A DNA stretch of 64,000 nucleotides from an uncultured Aquimarina sp. Its GTDB lineage: Bacteria; Bacteroidota; Bacteroidia; Flavobacteriales; Flavobacteriaceae. Below, in pieces: positions 1-8,720 of the stretch. The notes under the pieces are model-generated. The model was given only the letters and a program-made list of their open reading frames with translations, was not told where the DNA came from and ran no database searches. How positions within the stretch are numbered: position 1 is the stretch's first letter; each line of letters begins with the position of its first letter. Made by a program: the position numbers and the translations under genes. The stretch lies in assembly GCF_947492965.1 (NCBI RefSeq), contig NZ_CANLOZ010000002.1:744001-808000 (forward strand), given 5' to 3'.

Positions 1-567
1 TAAAATAAAATCATATGGTACATCTTCAAAATGCCCATAATCCTCTAAATACTCCATAAAAGCACCTCCTTCATTATCAAACTCTTGAAACATGGAATCT
101 TCTTCTCCATTAAATTCTAGTGGTGCTACATTACATTTTTTACACAACTCTTTATTAAATGCTGGAGAAGCTTTTAACCATTTTCCATTAAGAAAGACAT
201 TAATCATTCCGTGCGGTGTTAATTCATTCGTTCCAATTTTTTCAATCAATCGCTCCACACCTATGTGGTTTTTTACCTTTGCTAAGTGTATTCTTGCAGG
301 AATTCCAAGACCTCGTAATCCTGCGATTAATATGATCGATTTATCTAAACAATGCCCACTATTTCTTTTTACTAATGCACTTGCCTTATACGCTTCTTTT
401 TTTAAACGGATATGATAAGGATCATAACGCCACCCATCTCTAACTTTCAGATATAAACCAACCGCTTTTTCCTTTTGTGTTAGCTCTTCATTATCAAACT
501 CCTGTATCATATTTTTAATATCAGCACTTTGATAATCGTAATAGTATGTTTCCTCTAAATAATTCAT
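1..567 (-). CDS. Transglutaminase-like domain protein (3' end outside window)
   Basis: Reading leftward from an ATG at 567, an open frame of 189 codons runs off the left edge, so the C-terminus is missing. It resembles Bacteroidota proteins of the transglutaminase/protease-like superfamily: the likely nucleophile Cys lies in GHCLDKS (about residue 72) and the His in HGMINV (about residue 119). The usual third residue, Asp, appears replaced by Ser in KASPAFN. No signal peptide is visible. The start lies 11 bp after the stop of the upstream kinase gene, so it probably belongs to the same transcript. Substrate and role are unknown; the family call rests on these motifs only. Confidence 0.7.
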   Translation of the reverse strand, partial: MNYLEETYYYDYQSADIKNMIQEFDNEELTQKEKAVGLYLKVRDGWRYDPYHIRLKKEAYKASALVKRNSGHCLDKSIILIAGLRGLGIPARIHLAKVKNHIGVERLIEKIGTNELTPHGMINVFLNGKWLKASPAFNKELCKKCNVAPLEFNGEEDSMFQEFDNEGGAFMEYLEDYGHFEDVPYDFIL

Positions 568-578
568 TTTTTCCAGTA

Positions 579-1631
579 TTAGTCAATCTTTTTTGTTTGG
601 ATTGCCCTCCATGCCAACGAACATAACAAAGCCGATGCCTGATCCAATTGGGCAAAACGCGGGTCTGTTGTTAATCCTTTATCATACCTGTAGTAAATTT
701 GCTGGGCAATCACTGCAATTTTAAAAAGTCCGAAAGCATAATAGAAAATCAGATTATCGACAGTATTTCCACTTTTCACTGCATATTTCTGAACAATTTC
801 ACTTCTAGTTGGATTGCCTTCCATTATGGTAGGTGAAGGAATTCCTTTTTTTACAAATTCATGATCACTCTGCATTGTCCAATATCCTAAAGATGTGCCT
901 AAATCCATTAAAGGATCTCCTAGCGTTGCCATTTCCCAATCCAAAACAGCATTTACCTCATTCCAGTTCTCATCTTTAAAAACAATATTGTCGTATTTAA
1001 AATCATTATGAACTAAGCTGTATGTATACTCTTTTGGCTGATGTGTCTCCATCCATTCCATTACTTTTTGCGCTTCTGGAACATCTTGAGTCTTTGCGGC
1101 TACATATTGCTTACTCCAATTAGATACCTGACGCTCCACATATCCCTCTGGCCTACCAAGATCTTCTAACCCTGCTTTATTATAATCTATCGCATGTAAT
1201 TGAACAAAAGTATCTAACCAAGATTCTGCTATTTTCTTAAAACTTGTATCATTAATATTTCTCTTTTTTGCTTCTTGAATGCTTAGAATAATTCCTTCCA
1301 CTTTTTCCATCACATAAAACTGGCATCCCAAAATACTTTCATCATCAGTATAAGCATGCATCTTGGGAACTTTTGGAAACGCCTTATAAATACCGGACTG
1401 AACTCTAAATTCTCGTCCCATATCGTGTCCTCGTTTTATGGCACCAAATGGAGGACGTCTTAACACATACTCCTTATCTTCTATTGCTACTAAATATGTA
1501 AGATTGGAGTAGCCATGAGTATATTGCGTAACCTTCCATGGACTCTCTATACTCTGTATAAGGTCATTTTTTTGTAGAAATGATTTTAATGCTTCTTCAT
1601 TAAGTTCCTCTCCTTTACGAACATCTTGCAT
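579..1631 (-). CDS. APH-fold phosphotransferase (ACAD11 kinase-domain / LvaA-like)
   Basis: 350 aa, aminoglycoside phosphotransferase/choline kinase fold. Seen: the catalytic loop VHNDFKYDN (HxDxxxxN pattern) and the metal-binding LDWEMATLGDPLMDLG. In this subfamily the kinase is fused to, or encoded beside, an acyl-CoA dehydrogenase (mammalian ACAD10/11; LvaA/LvaC of Pseudomonas putida), where it phosphorylates 4-hydroxyacyl-CoA. Here an acyl-CoA dehydrogenase of the matching subtype lies 34 bp upstream, which supports that role rather than antibiotic resistance. Cytosolic, no signal peptide. The substrate is inferred, not shown. Confidence 0.85.
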   Translation of the reverse strand: MQDVRKGEELNEEALKSFLQKNDLIQSIESPWKVTQYTHGYSNLTYLVAIEDKEYVLRRPPFGAIKRGHDMGREFRVQSGIYKAFPKVPKMHAYTDDESILGCQFYVMEKVEGIILSIQEAKKRNINDTSFKKIAESWLDTFVQLHAIDYNKAGLEDLGRPEGYVERQVSNWSKQYVAAKTQDVPEAQKVMEWMETHQPKEYTYSLVHNDFKYDNIVFKDENWNEVNAVLDWEMATLGDPLMDLGTSLGYWTMQSDHEFVKKGIPSPTIMEGNPTRSEIVQKYAVKSGNTVDNLIFYYAFGLFKIAVIAQQIYYRYDKGLTTDPRFAQLDQASALLCSLAWRAIQTKKID

Positions 1632-1665
1632 GATACTAATCTTTAAAAAGCGTTGATTTTATATA

Positions 1666-2880
1666 TTACTCAGCGTATTTTTTTATAATACTTTTTCCTA
1701 ATTGGTACATATGCACTTCATCTGGTCCATCTGCTAACCTTAACATTCTTGCAGCAACAAAAAAATGTGCTAAAGGAGTATCTGGACCCACACCTTTTCC
1801 ACCATGAATTTGCATGGCTCTATCAATTACTTTCAATGCCATTTTTGGAGCTACTACTTTAATCATAGCAATTAAATCTTTGGATAATTTATTCCCAAAT
1901 TTATCCATCTTATCAGCTGCAGAAAGTGTCAATAATCTAGCCTGCTCGATATCACATTGTGATTTTGCAATTTCTTGCCGAATACTACTGTAATCTTTAA
2001 ATGTTTTTCCGAAAGCTATACGTTCTGAAGCTCGTTTTGACATTAGCTCTAAAGATCTCTGAGCCATTCCGATAAGACGCATGCAATGATGAATACGTCC
2101 AGGACCTAGTCTTCCTTGTGCTATTTCAAAACCTCTTCCTTCTCCCAGAATCAAATTTTCTTTGGGAACACGAACATTTTCTAGTAAGATCTCTGCATGC
2201 CCTTCTGGTGAATCATAAAAGCCGAAAACCGATAAAGGTCTAATTATTTTTAATCCAGGTGTATTCATAGGTACTAAGACCATACTTTGTTGTTGATGCC
2301 TTGGAGCTTGTGGATCTGTTTTACCCATTACGATGGCTATTTTACAATTAGGGTTCATTCCGCCAGAAGACCACCATTTCCTTCCATTAATCACATAATC
2401 CTTTCCATCACTCACAATGGAAGTTTCGATATTTGTTGCATCCGAAGAAGCGACTTGAGGTTCTGTCATTAAAAAAGCAGAACGAATATCACCATTTAAC
2501 AAAGGCGCTAACCATTGTTTTTGTTGATCTTTTGATCCATACTTTGCCAAAACTTCCATATTCCCAGTATCTGGCGCACTGCAATTAAAGATTTCTGAAG
2601 ACCATAAAATACGTCCCATAATTTCTGCTAGAGGAGCATACTCCAGATTTGACAATCCTGGACTTAGATCTTCGTACGCTTTGGGTAGAAATAAATTCCA
2701 TAAACCTTCCTCCTTGGCTTTCTGTTTTAATGATTCCATACCAGGCCATGGTTTCCAAAGATTATCAGGATGATACAGAAATTCATTGACCTCCTTTTCT
2801 ACAGGCAGAATATACGTATCAAAAAACGAAGTAAGTCTCTCTTGAAGATCTATAATTTTTTCTGAGTAATCGAAATTCAT
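1666..2880 (-). CDS. Acyl-CoA dehydrogenase, ACAD10/11-like
   Basis: 404 aa, flavin-dependent acyl-CoA dehydrogenase. N-terminal helical domain, a middle beta domain with the FAD/substrate motif [14 protein letters not shown], and a C-terminal helical domain with [19 protein letters not shown]. The region that normally reads YEGTxEI with the catalytic Glu reads ADGPDEVHM here, so Asp stands where Glu is expected. This is the pattern of the ACAD10/11 group, thought to act on phosphorylated 4-hydroxyacyl-CoA. The adjacent APH-fold kinase fits a split version of the mammalian two-domain enzyme. Likely co-transcribed with the SDR upstream and the kinase downstream. Confidence 0.9.
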   Translation of the reverse strand: MNFDYSEKIIDLQERLTSFFDTYILPVEKEVNEFLYHPDNLWKPWPGMESLKQKAKEEGLWNLFLPKAYEDLSPGLSNLEYAPLAEIMGRILWSSEIFNCSAPDTGNMEVLAKYGSKDQQKQWLAPLLNGDIRSAFLMTEPQVASSDATNIETSIVSDGKDYVINGRKWWSSGGMNPNCKIAIVMGKTDPQAPRHQQQSMVLVPMNTPGLKIIRPLSVFGFYDSPEGHAEILLENVRVPKENLILGEGRGFEIAQGRLGPGRIHHCMRLIGMAQRSLELMSKRASERIAFGKTFKDYSSIRQEIAKSQCDIEQARLLTLSAADKMDKFGNKLSKDLIAMIKVVAPKMALKVIDRAMQIHGGKGVGPDTPLAHFFVAARMLRLADGPDEVHMYQLGKSIIKKYAE

Positions 2881-2931
2881 ATACTCTCTATTATTAGCTA
2901 TAATTATTATTTCAAAATCTATCTCTCAAGA

Positions 2932-3708
2932 TTAACCTGCTATCATATAACCTCCATCTGCAGTATACACTCCTCCAGTCATATAAGCTCCAGCATCTGA
3001 AGCTAGTAAACAAACAATCCCTGCCATTTCATCTGGCATTCCCATACGAGATGAGGGCAATGATTTTTCTATTTTATTAAGTAGCTTTTCATTTTGCCAA
3101 AGAACAGCACTGAATTTAGTTTTGATAAGTCCTGGACAAATTACGTTCGCTCTGATACCATATTGTCCCCATTCTTTAGCTTGATTCTTAGTTAACATCA
3201 GTAAAGCCGCTTTACTCGTACTGTATAAACCCAAACCAGCTCCTGGATGCAAAGCTTCTACAGAGGCTATATTAATTATACTACCACCTCCTCTTTCTTT
3301 CATAGAAGACAATGCCAGATTAGATAACAGCCAAGGTGCTTTTACATTTACATCCATGATCTTGTCGAATACTTCCTCTTCAGCTTCCTCAATTGGAGCA
3401 TAAATAGGATTAATAGCCGCATTGTTTACCAAAATATCCACTCCACCATAATGTTCTATGGTTTTCTCTATTAGCTCTTTACGTTGATCGGCTTTACCGA
3501 TGTGACAAGCAATTCCAATCGCTTCTAAACCATTGTTATTGAATTCTTCTGCGACGTTATCAACCGCTTCCTGATTTCTACTACTTATAACCACTTTGGC
3601 TCCATATTCTGCCAATCCTTGAGCGATTGATTTTCCAATTCCTTTGCTAGAACCAGTTATGATAGCTACTTTTCCTTTTAAATTGAATGATTGTTGTATA
3701 CTCTTCAT
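2932..3708 (-). CDS. SDR family NAD(P)-dependent oxidoreductase
   Basis: 258 aa classical short-chain dehydrogenase/reductase. The cofactor-binding glycine motif is TGSSKGIGKSIAQG near residue 19. NNAAINP is the structural NNAG-type motif, IINIASVEA carries the catalytic Ser, and YSTSK holds the catalytic Tyr and Lys. The C-terminus ends in the family-typical ADGGYMIAG. It sits between two acyl-CoA dehydrogenase genes on the same strand, so a 3-hydroxyacyl-CoA or related keto/hydroxy interconversion in the same pathway is the likely job. The exact substrate cannot be read from sequence. Confidence 0.88.
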   Translation of the reverse strand: MKSIQQSFNLKGKVAIITGSSKGIGKSIAQGLAEYGAKVVISSRNQEAVDNVAEEFNNNGLEAIGIACHIGKADQRKELIEKTIEHYGGVDILVNNAAINPIYAPIEEAEEEVFDKIMDVNVKAPWLLSNLALSSMKERGGGSIINIASVEALHPGAGLGLYSTSKAALLMLTKNQAKEWGQYGIRANVICPGLIKTKFSAVLWQNEKLLNKIEKSLPSSRMGMPDEMAGIVCLLASDAGAYMTGGVYTADGGYMIAG

Positions 3709-3750
3709 TAGATGTTTAATGAATTAATAATTTTTAAATTGTGGGATAAA

Positions 3751-5565
3751 TTAATGTAAGATCTCTTTTTCAGTTGCTACTGTAAGTACTTCTTCATTCG
3801 TTAGAATTTCTGCTAATCCAGTAGTCTTTGGCAACTCGTATTTATAATAAAACCGCATTGCATGAATTTTACTTTCATAAAACTCTTCTGAATATTTTAA
3901 AGCGCCAGAAACCAATGTGCTCTTAGCAAAAGTTGCTGTTTCTAGCCAAACCCAAGCTAGGGTGATATTACTTAAAAATTCCATAAAAGGAGAAGCATCA
4001 GATAAAAACCTTTCGTAATCGCCTTTTTTAGCAAAACCGACTAAAAATCCAATTACTTTTTGAGCTAATTGAAGTTTACCACCAAGGGTATTTGCATATT
4101 TTCTTAGATCTTCGAACTTAGATGCATTTTCTATAGTTAGCATTACTTCCTTAGTAAGTAATTCTAAAGCCTTTCCATTTTCCATTAAAAGCTTTCTACC
4201 TAGTAAATCTTGAGATTGTATACCTGTAGTACCTTCGTAAATTGGAAATATTCTTATATCTCTATGATATTGCTGCAATATAAAATCCGCGCAAAACCCA
4301 TATCCACCTAATACCTGTAGACCATTAGAAACAGCTTGTGCTCCCATCTCTGAAGGATATGTTTTTACCATCGGAATGATCAATTCTAACAATAAGCTAT
4401 ATTTTTCTTTTTCTAAAGGATCTGTAACAGTCTCTTTAAGATCATAATATTTTGAAGCTAACAATACCAAGCTTAGTGAACCTTCTGCAACTACTTTTTG
4501 CAATAAAAGCATTCTACGAACATCAGGGTGATTGATAATTAACGTCTGGCCTTGTTCAGGGTCTTTTTTTCCTGTACTTGCTAGCTTTCTTCCTTGCGGA
4601 CGTTCTTTTGCATATTGTAATGAGGCATGATAAGCAGCTGTAGCAATTGCCGCTGCACCTCTTCCTACAGCGATTCTTGCACCGTTCATCATCAAAAACA
4701 TATATTTCAGTCCTTGGTGTGGTTCACCAACTAACCAGCCTTTACAATCATCTGCATCGCCAAAACCTAAGTGCGTAGTACAATAACCGCGTTGACCCAT
4801 TTTTTGAAAATCTGCAACCGTAGTAACATCATTACTAATAAGTCCTCCTTTACCATCAGGTCGTTTTTTAGGTACAATAAATAAGGAAATTCCTTTTGTT
4901 CCTGCTGGAGCTCCTTCAATACGTGCGAGTACCAAATGGACAAAGTTTTCTGCATATTGATGGTCTCCTCCAGAAATAAATATTTTCTGTCCTGAAATTT
5001 TATAAGAGCCGTCATCCTGTGGTGAAGCTTTTGTAACCACATCCGAGAGTGAACTACCAGCTTGGGGCTCCGTTAAACACATTGTTCCTCCCCAATCACC
5101 AGATAACATCTTAGGAACGTATGTGTCATTCAATTCTTTATTAGCAAAATGAATGATGAGTTCTGCCGCTCCTAAGGTTAAGCCTACATAACCAGGTAAG
5201 TGATTATTGGCTGCATCCTGAATAAAAGAAGAGGCTGTATAAACCATCATAGGCATTTGCAATCCTCCAGCCTCATAGTCAAAGGTTCCTGAAATGAGTC
5301 CCATTTCTCCACCTTTTTTCATCATTACTTCTACCTGTTTATGAACCACTACTCCACCATTTTTGTGATACGCAGGTTTTTCATCCATTTCCTTGAAATA
5401 CGGAAATAGTTCTCTATCCGAAAATTCTTTTACCGAATCTATAAACAAATTCAACGAATCTTTATCATGATCGGCAAAACGTTCTTGCTGTAATACCTCT
5501 TCTAAATGATGAACGTCATATAAAAAGAATTTTAAAGTATCTATATCTACATATTGATTAGCCAT
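3751..5565 (-). CDS. Acyl-CoA dehydrogenase, long form with C-terminal extension
   Basis: About 604 aa from the chosen ATG at 5565 (MANQYVDID). An upstream TTG at 5598 would add 11 residues but looks less likely. This is the about 600-residue acyl-CoA dehydrogenase type with an extra C-terminal domain. Seen: MCLTEPQAGSSLSDV (flavin/substrate loop), LQVLGGYGFCADF, and IYEGTTGIQSQDLLGRK, which keeps the usual catalytic Glu. It is the first gene of the catabolic block, 134 bp downstream of the Crp/Fnr-type gene. A near-perfect palindrome lies in that gap. Predicted role: FAD-dependent alpha,beta-dehydrogenation of an acyl-CoA. Confidence 0.9.
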   Translation of the reverse strand: MANQYVDIDTLKFFLYDVHHLEEVLQQERFADHDKDSLNLFIDSVKEFSDRELFPYFKEMDEKPAYHKNGGVVVHKQVEVMMKKGGEMGLISGTFDYEAGGLQMPMMVYTASSFIQDAANNHLPGYVGLTLGAAELIIHFANKELNDTYVPKMLSGDWGGTMCLTEPQAGSSLSDVVTKASPQDDGSYKISGQKIFISGGDHQYAENFVHLVLARIEGAPAGTKGISLFIVPKKRPDGKGGLISNDVTTVADFQKMGQRGYCTTHLGFGDADDCKGWLVGEPHQGLKYMFLMMNGARIAVGRGAAAIATAAYHASLQYAKERPQGRKLASTGKKDPEQGQTLIINHPDVRRMLLLQKVVAEGSLSLVLLASKYYDLKETVTDPLEKEKYSLLLELIIPMVKTYPSEMGAQAVSNGLQVLGGYGFCADFILQQYHRDIRIFPIYEGTTGIQSQDLLGRKLLMENGKALELLTKEVMLTIENASKFEDLRKYANTLGGKLQLAQKVIGFLVGFAKKGDYERFLSDASPFMEFLSNITLAWVWLETATFAKSTLVSGALKYSEEFYESKIHAMRFYYKYELPKTTGLAEILTNEEVLTVATEKEILH

Positions 5566-5627
5566 TGTACGAAGTTTTAAGAAGTTGATTGTTGACAACT
5601 CATTAAATTTCGTGAATATTTAATACA

Positions 5628-5657
5628 TTCTCATTAAACATGTTTAATAAATGAGAA
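5628..5657. promoter_or_regulatory. Palindromic operator candidate upstream of the acyl-CoA dehydrogenase gene
   Basis: The core ATTAAACATGTTTAAT (5633-5648) is a perfect 16-bp palindrome. The flanks TTCTC on the left and ATGAGAA on the right extend it imperfectly. It lies about 65 bp upstream of the ATG at 5565 in the Crp/Fnr-ACAD gap, where an operator would be expected. Which regulator binds is unknown. Confidence 0.5.
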
Positions 5658-5699
5658 ATTTAAGATTTCCTTAGGTTTTCGATATAACAAAAACAAGCT

Positions 5700-6272
5700 C
5701 TATTGCTGACTAAGACGTTTTCTTATTTTTGAAAGTCCTACTGGTGTTAATCCTAGATAAGAAGCAATCATATATTGGGGAACTCGTTGAAAAAGTGAAG
5801 GCCTTTTTTCCAACAACTGAAGATATCGTTCCTGATTTGACAAATTTTTAATGCGATTAATTTTTTGAAAATTATTTATATAGGCCTTCTGCATTGACAA
5901 TCGCCCAAAGCGCTCTAATGCATGAGAATGATCAAAAACTTTTAATGCATCACTTTTAGATATCGCATAAACTACTGAATCTTCTGTAAGTTCCAAATAT
6001 GATTCTGAAGGTATTTCTTCTATATAAGGATATAAATCTGTAAAAAAAGTGTTCTCCGTATAAAACTCCATAACCCTTGTTACACCATCTTCTACAGTAT
6101 AATAGGTGGCACAACCTTGCTTCATATAATAGAAATCCCGGATATATTGCCCTGGTTTTACGAGAAACATTCCTTTTTTATATGTTTCTTTTTTATAAAA
6201 CTGAAGCCCAAATTCCATATCCGAATCGCTAACTGGTGTAAAAGACCGTATTTTTTCTTCTAAATCTTTCAA
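5700..6272 (-). CDS. Crp/Fnr family transcriptional regulator
   Basis: 190 aa. The N-terminal cyclic-nucleotide-binding-like beta roll (about residues 20-115) contains KKGMFLVKPGQYIRDFYYMKQG. The C-terminal part YMIASYLGLTPVGLSKIRKRL is a short helix-turn-helix. The in-frame start is TTG at 6272, because a stop lies two codons upstream and the first ATG (residue 19) would cut into the effector domain. The classical cAMP-contacting residues are not obvious, as is usual for Bacteroidota members. It precedes the fatty-acid block on the same strand and may control it; that link is inference. Confidence 0.85.
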   Translation of the reverse strand: MKDLEEKIRSFTPVSDSDMEFGLQFYKKETYKKGMFLVKPGQYIRDFYYMKQGCATYYTVEDGVTRVMEFYTENTFFTDLYPYIEEIPSESYLELTEDSVVYAISKSDALKVFDHSHALERFGRLSMQKAYINNFQKINRIKNLSNQERYLQLLEKRPSLFQRVPQYMIASYLGLTPVGLSKIRKRLSQQ

Positions 6273-6350
6273 TACTTATGGCTATATCAACGAAAGAACA
6301 AAATATTTATATAAAGACCAAGTATTAGGAGAGGAATGAGTTTATGGTAT

Positions 6351-6384
6351 AAAAAAAAGGCCACTTACAAGAAGTAACCTTTTT
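6351..6384 (-). terminator. Rho-independent terminator after the 32-aa peptide gene
   Basis: On the minus strand an 11-bp stem (arms 6372-6382 and 6356-6366, two G.T wobbles) with a 5-nt loop is followed by a run of eight T. It lies 33 bp after the stop codon of the small ORF at 6417-6515. Confidence 0.7.
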
Positions 6385-6416
6385 CGACTATTTATAAACT
6401 ACAACTAAACAATTTA

Positions 6417-6515
6417 TTATTTACGGATCGCATAACTAGATGCTCCGGGAAGGTCTCTTAAAAAATCAACTGCACTTTTTAAAATAAGCTCAATAGAAGA
6501 ATAAAGGTGATTCAT
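6417..6515 (-). CDS. Small peptide, 32 aa, unknown function
   Basis: A complete ATG-to-TAA frame encodes a 32-residue peptide starting MNHLYSSIELILKSAVDF and ending in LPGASSYAIRK. The first two thirds could form an amphipathic helix; the tail is basic. Support for it being real: a good intrinsic terminator lies just downstream in the same direction, and a long AT-rich region without other genes lies upstream. No family is recognised. It could instead be part of a small regulatory RNA. Confidence 0.45.
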   Translation of the reverse strand: MNHLYSSIELILKSAVDFLRDLPGASSYAIRK

Positions 6516-6963
6516 AACTGTGTGATTTAAAGATTAAACAAGATAAATATACATAGTTATTAACAATTTAACAAAAAAATTGTTTAAATTATGTTCATAA
6601 TTTGTTTATATGTACTAATATTAGGATTAAATTCAATTAAAATCATATTAAAAATTAATTTTGTAGTCTAAAACTTTCAAAAAGTGTTAATAACTATGTT
6701 AATAACTGTATTTTATGTTGAAAACAATGAAGGTAAACCTCAACTAAGTTTAAAAAACTAATGCTTTAACAGTTCATAAACCGTTGCTCATGATTAAAAG
6801 TGGAATTATTTCTAAAGAATATCAGTATGTACATTTTGATAAAAACTTGTAGTTTTTAATAATTTTTGTTCTTAAATTAGAGGTAAATTCCCCTATTATC
6901 AACACACAATCTTTATAAAAAACTGTATGTCAAATAATTAAAAATCAAACATAGACTTGATTT
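6516..6963. other. 448-bp intergenic region with a 14-bp inverted repeat
   Basis: No convincing gene. It holds GTTAATAACTATGT on the plus strand at 6686-6699 and the same word on the minus strand at 6551-6564. A further GTTAATAACT follows at 6698-6707, so the plus-strand words repeat with a 12-bp period. The left copy lies 36 bp upstream of the small peptide gene. The region is otherwise very AT-rich and probably carries the promoters for the peptide gene and the HPt gene. Confidence 0.45.
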
Positions 6964-7284
6964 ATGGAGCAACCAAACCTATCTTTTATTACTAAACTCT
7001 CTAATGGAGATAAAGTCTTTGAAGAAAAAATCTTTAAAGTAATTCGAAAAGAATTTCCTGAAGAAAAAGAAAAGTATTTTTTAAGTATAAAATCTAGAAA
7101 TTATACAAAAGCAGCAGAAGATGTTCATAAGCTTAAACACAAGATTAGCATCTTAGGGTTAGAAAAAGGATATGATGTTGCAGAGAAATATGAAGACAAT
7201 CTGAAAGAATCCTCTGAAGTACTAAAAGAGGAGTTTGAAAATATCTTAACTAATATCACTGCTTATTTAGCAGAAACTCTATAA
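6964..7284 (+). CDS. HPt (histidine phosphotransfer) domain protein
   Basis: 106 aa, all-helical, a single HPt domain. The phospho-accepting His is probably His55 in DVHKLKHKISILGL, which matches the family pattern of His followed by LK and a conserved Gly or Leu patch. Such proteins relay phosphoryl groups between hybrid kinases and receiver domains. The gene converges on a receiver-glycosyltransferase gene (12 bp between stops), making that receiver an obvious but unproven partner. No sensor kinase is encoded nearby, so the donor must be elsewhere. Confidence 0.8.
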   Translation: MEQPNLSFITKLSNGDKVFEEKIFKVIRKEFPEEKEKYFLSIKSRNYTKAAEDVHKLKHKISILGLEKGYDVAEKYEDNLKESSEVLKEEFENILTNITAYLAETL

Positions 7285-7296
7285 GGTCTTGTCATA

Positions 7297-8445
7297 TTAC
7301 TTTTTTAAACTATAGTGGTATGCTATTTGACCCAACTGTCCAACAATTTTCACAGAGTCTTTCATGGATAATTTGGAACCATCAGCATGTATCCATCTTT
7401 TAAGTGGTTGTTCGCATATATATGAAATTGCTTTTTTCTTTCCGTAAAATTTTCGCATTCTCATAAAAATCTCAACGTCGAATAACCATCGAGTAATAAA
7501 CTTTTCTTTAAACAACTCGTTAAAAACCTCTTTATCCATTATTTTGGCGCCACACTGAGTGTCATTAAATGACATGCCTAATATATTACGAATGATCAGA
7601 TTAATAGTTTTACTAATTATTTTACGTCCTGATTCCTTGGTGATATCCGCTCCCATCCTACTCATTCTGGATCCACTTACAATTTTAAAATCAGAAGAGG
7701 CTATTGTTTTTACCAAGTCATCAAAATCCTTGAAATCTGTAGAAAGATCGGCATCTAGATATCCTATATAATCTAACTGTTTATCTTTTGCCATATGTAA
7801 TACTCCTTGTCTCACTGCCTCACCTTTTCCACCATTTTTCTCGCAATTATAAACACTTATATTATCTTCTCTCCCTTTTTGTAACTCTAATAAAACATTA
7901 AGTGTATCATCTGTACTTCCATCATTAACAAAACACAAATGATATCCTAGATTACTATTCGTAAAATCAATAAATTCCTTACTTAACAATCTTTTTTCTT
8001 CATTGTAGCACGGAATTACCACTCCCACACAATTTCTTTGTAGTATTTTACCTTTGGAATCATCGCTAGGAATCCTGTCTTTCTTCACCCCTAAAATCCT
8101 ACCTATTCTAACCGAAACTTCATTCAATGATAGAGGTTTTTTCATATAATCATCGATCCCTAAATCAAAACCATTAATGATGGTATCTTCATCGTTATTC
8201 CCGGAAAGTACTAATACTTTTACATCAGGTTTTTTCTCTCTTTTTACGGTTTCTATCACTTCTAAACCAGACATTCCATCCATATTAATATCCACGATGA
8301 TAAGATCAGGGTCAAAAGAATCAAAAAGACGTAATCCTTCTTGTCCGCTATCCGCACATTTTACTTCATATCCTAAATCCGTAAGATGTTTCTCTAAAGA
8401 TAATAGTATTAGTTGCTGATCATCAATCGCTAAAATTCTTTTCAT
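7297..8445 (-). CDS. Response regulator receiver fused to GT2 (dolichyl-phosphate glucosyltransferase-like)
   Basis: 382 aa in one uninterrupted frame. Residues 1-120 are a receiver domain: acidic pair in AIDDQQ, phospho-Asp52 in IIVDINMDGMSG, and the conserved Lys in DDYMKKPLS. From about residue 135 a family 2 glycosyltransferase follows, with VVIPCYNEEKRL at its start, FVNDGSTDDT, the metal-binding YLDADLSTD, and SGSRMSRMGADI. This resembles ALG5/DPM1-type enzymes that move a sugar from a nucleotide donor to polyprenyl phosphate. No membrane segments are evident. The fusion suggests phosphorylation-controlled sugar transfer, perhaps with the convergent HPt protein as donor; that is inference. 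Confidence 0.88.
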   Translation of the reverse strand: MKRILAIDDQQLILLSLEKHLTDLGYEVKCADSGQEGLRLFDSFDPDLIIVDINMDGMSGLEVIETVKREKKPDVKVLVLSGNNDEDTIINGFDLGIDDYMKKPLSLNEVSVRIGRILGVKKDRIPSDDSKGKILQRNCVGVVIPCYNEEKRLLSKEFIDFTNSNLGYHLCFVNDGSTDDTLNVLLELQKGREDNISVYNCEKNGGKGEAVRQGVLHMAKDKQLDYIGYLDADLSTDFKDFDDLVKTIASSDFKIVSGSRMSRMGADITKESGRKIISKTINLIIRNILGMSFNDTQCGAKIMDKEVFNELFKEKFITRWLFDVEIFMRMRKFYGKKKAISYICEQPLKRWIHADGSKLSMKDSVKIVGQLGQIAYHYSLKK

Positions 8446-8708
8446 TATATATCTAATTTAAAACTTATTATAAAATCTTAATCGAGCCTGTACTATTTGG
8501 ATTTGTGGAAGTATCTGTTAGCGACAAAATCACTAAAGATATTATTAGTTGTTTTATAAATTTAGGGAATTTTCACCTAAACACACAAGTAGATAATTTT
8601 ATTTTCAAAATATTTGTGTAATTCAAGTTACAGTTTTTATTCGAAAAAATCAATTAAAGATAGTTTTATAATAGTTAGAAAAACAGTAGTTAATCTTTCA
8701 GTAACCTG

Positions 8709-8716
8709 TACATTTG
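8709..8716 (+). promoter_or_regulatory. Bacteroidota-type -7 box upstream of the RNA helicase
   Basis: TACATTTG matches the TAnnTTTG -7 consensus. It ends 5 bp before the helicase ATG, implying a very short or leaderless transcript. No clear TTTG is seen at -33. Confidence 0.4.
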
Positions 8717-8720
8717 CAAA

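Noticed and set aside
92..415. Plus-strand 107-codon frame
   Set aside because: Lies wholly inside the transglutaminase-like gene on the other strand, which has family motifs; the plus frame has none.
579..1631. Aminoglycoside resistance kinase
   Set aside because: Same fold, but the context and subfamily are those of the acyl-CoA-linked kinases.
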